DNA of 64,000 nucleotides from Tenodera sinensis (Eukaryota > Arthropoda > Insecta > Mantodea > Mantidae): positions 147,268,874-147,332,873 of the forward strand of contig CM060965.1 in assembly GCA_030765045.1 (NCBI GenBank), written 5' to 3'. Shown here piece by piece: positions 62,631 to 64,000 of the stretch. Both the position numbers and the translations under genes were made by a program. The notes below the pieces were generated by a model, which saw nothing but the letters and a program-made list of their open reading frames with translations, was not told where the DNA came from and made no database searches. Numbering within the stretch: the stretch's first letter is position 1; each line of letters starts with the position of its first letter.

Positions 62631-64000
62631 GTGAAAAACGGCCATTAAACGCTCTTTAGCAGCCATAGGCGAGCTAAATCTTATCACTCCCCCAACCTCA
62701 TTCACATTGTCTTGCTATTTAAGAAGTGATTGAGTATAACATTCACACGGTCTGCCCCTCAGTCTCACACATTTTCTTGCTTGTAGACAGCAATCAGTCC
62801 CGAAATAAACTAGGAGCTCTTACTTAAGCGTCCATAACCTCTACTATCTGTTCACCAACTCATGGTCTTAGGGGAATGGAGGGGAGAGGGGAAGCATTCC
62901 ACGTAGTGCAACCCGAGTTTTGTAAACTTCCGTGAAACCTTTGTTCTGCTGGTTACATTGCCTTCAATGTTATTCGCGCTATGTTTATTTGCTGCTAATT
63001 TCTCTTAGTTTCAGTTTTAAAATCATACGATTCACTAGTTTTATGTCAGAAGTGATGGAACAAGTAATGTAGGATTAGATAAACCTCACCTGCCAGTGCT
63101 GTGAAATCTGCTATTAAGTTTATGGTTGCAGAACAAAGGGATTCGGAGTGACAATTCTATGCTTAAACATATCCTTATAGGATGATTGAAACAAATAAAC
63201 CTAAAGCGGACGCGTTTTTGTCTTATTGGAATACACTGTCAGGGTTTTTAAAAATATAGAAAAGGTAGAAAATGATCACGGGAGAAAGATGCAGCAGTTG
63301 AAAACATCGTTTACATTATATAAGCTAAAAATACTGTATTAACTGAAAATTAACCTTTAAGTTCCGCTACTTAGTCAAGTTCTTTGCTTCAATCTAGCAT
63401 GAATAAACATTCCAACGTTGGCACTAGTATCGTAAGCGCGGTTAGAAGTGCGGCTCCTGCTTCAGATATCGCTGTCTACCTAGAATTGTTTACTGCCATT
63501 ATGACTCACTTTCCTACCAGGGACCATGAGGTGATGAACAAACTGTTGAAATGTTGTATAGCGAATTCTTCCAGTAGACTTAAAGGAAAAGTTTGGCATA
63601 CTCATCTCCAAATTCACTCTTAACACCAAATGCTCTTCCAAAATACAAAATTATGCCAGTATTAACATAACTTAACAACAAAAGAATATGTTGTTTATGA
63701 TTCAATTAACTTTTTAAAAGCGGTAGTTTTTGTACTCATATTATTCATACCCGTCTTTTTATCTAACAAGTGGTTAAACCCATCACGAGATAACATTCTC
63801 TCGGGCTGGCCCTCTATTGCACCAAATCTTTATTGCTTACCAGCAACCATTCCCGATATTTTTTTGTAATTTAACTGACTTTTCAAATACGGTAATTTTC
63901 AAAATCACTTATATTGAAACCTGAGTGAAATAACATAAGTCCTCCCAACGGGTTGCTAGTCCTCTCTATGTGATGATATGATTATGCTGCCAATATTCGG
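62631..64000. other. no recognisable gene
   Basis: AT-rich to the end of the window, apart from a short frame at 63384-63623 (79 codons) with no recognisable domain. No exon matching the remainder of prohormone-4 was recognised. Confidence 0.4.

Overview
The window looks like part of a large, AT-rich, repeat-rich insect genome. The best evidence is one real gene start: at 5149-5278 (+) an exon encodes a signal peptide followed by IDLSRLYGHLNT-KR. This is the mature-peptide motif of the insect neuropeptide precursor known as prohormone-4 or IDLSRF-like peptide (honeybee peptide IDLSRFYGHFNT). The exon lies in a GC- and CpG-rich promoter block (about 4400-5280) with a TATA box and a CRE-like site, and ends at a consensus GTGAGT splice donor. 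No later exon was recognised, so the rest of the window to 64000 is probably intron 1 plus possibly intergenic DNA. The order cannot be fixed by reading alone; the interspersed repeats and genome style fit a large-genome hemimetabolous insect such as a blattodean or orthopteroid (inference).

Everything else supported is mobile or simple-repeat DNA. The outstanding element is a complete LTR retrotransposon insertion at 45824-50711. Its two 819-bp LTRs look identical base for base, it is flanked by a 4-bp TAAT target duplication, and it has one open 515-codon Gag-like ORF but no protease, reverse transcriptase, RNase H or integrase. It is therefore a very young insertion of a gag-only, non-autonomous element that must be moved by another element. 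A solo LTR lies at 59553-60074.

DNA transposons include an 872-bp internally deleted hAT copy (53731-54602) with matching terminal repeats and an exact 8-bp target duplication. A mariner/Tc-like element with long inverted ends (about 32690-33840) is itself broken by a 357-bp retroposon with a 12-bp target duplication. Transposase relics lie at 29943-30240 and 35421-35990, and a fold-back pair of recombinase-like relics at 51740-53000 has a third partial copy at the left window edge. Non-LTR retrotransposon 3' ends lie at 16070-16520 (-), 18640-19330 (-) and 61800-62630 (+). At least three tRNA-derived SINE families are present, one copy with a perfect 14-bp target duplication.

A single 0.7-1.0 kb interspersed repeat family (called R1 here) occurs about a dozen times in both orientations and carries an internal CA tract in several copies. 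It acts as a landing site for SINEs and explains many CA microsatellites. Very long ATT arrays lie at 30914-31153 and 60626-61211. Large stretches between these elements show no recognisable gene.
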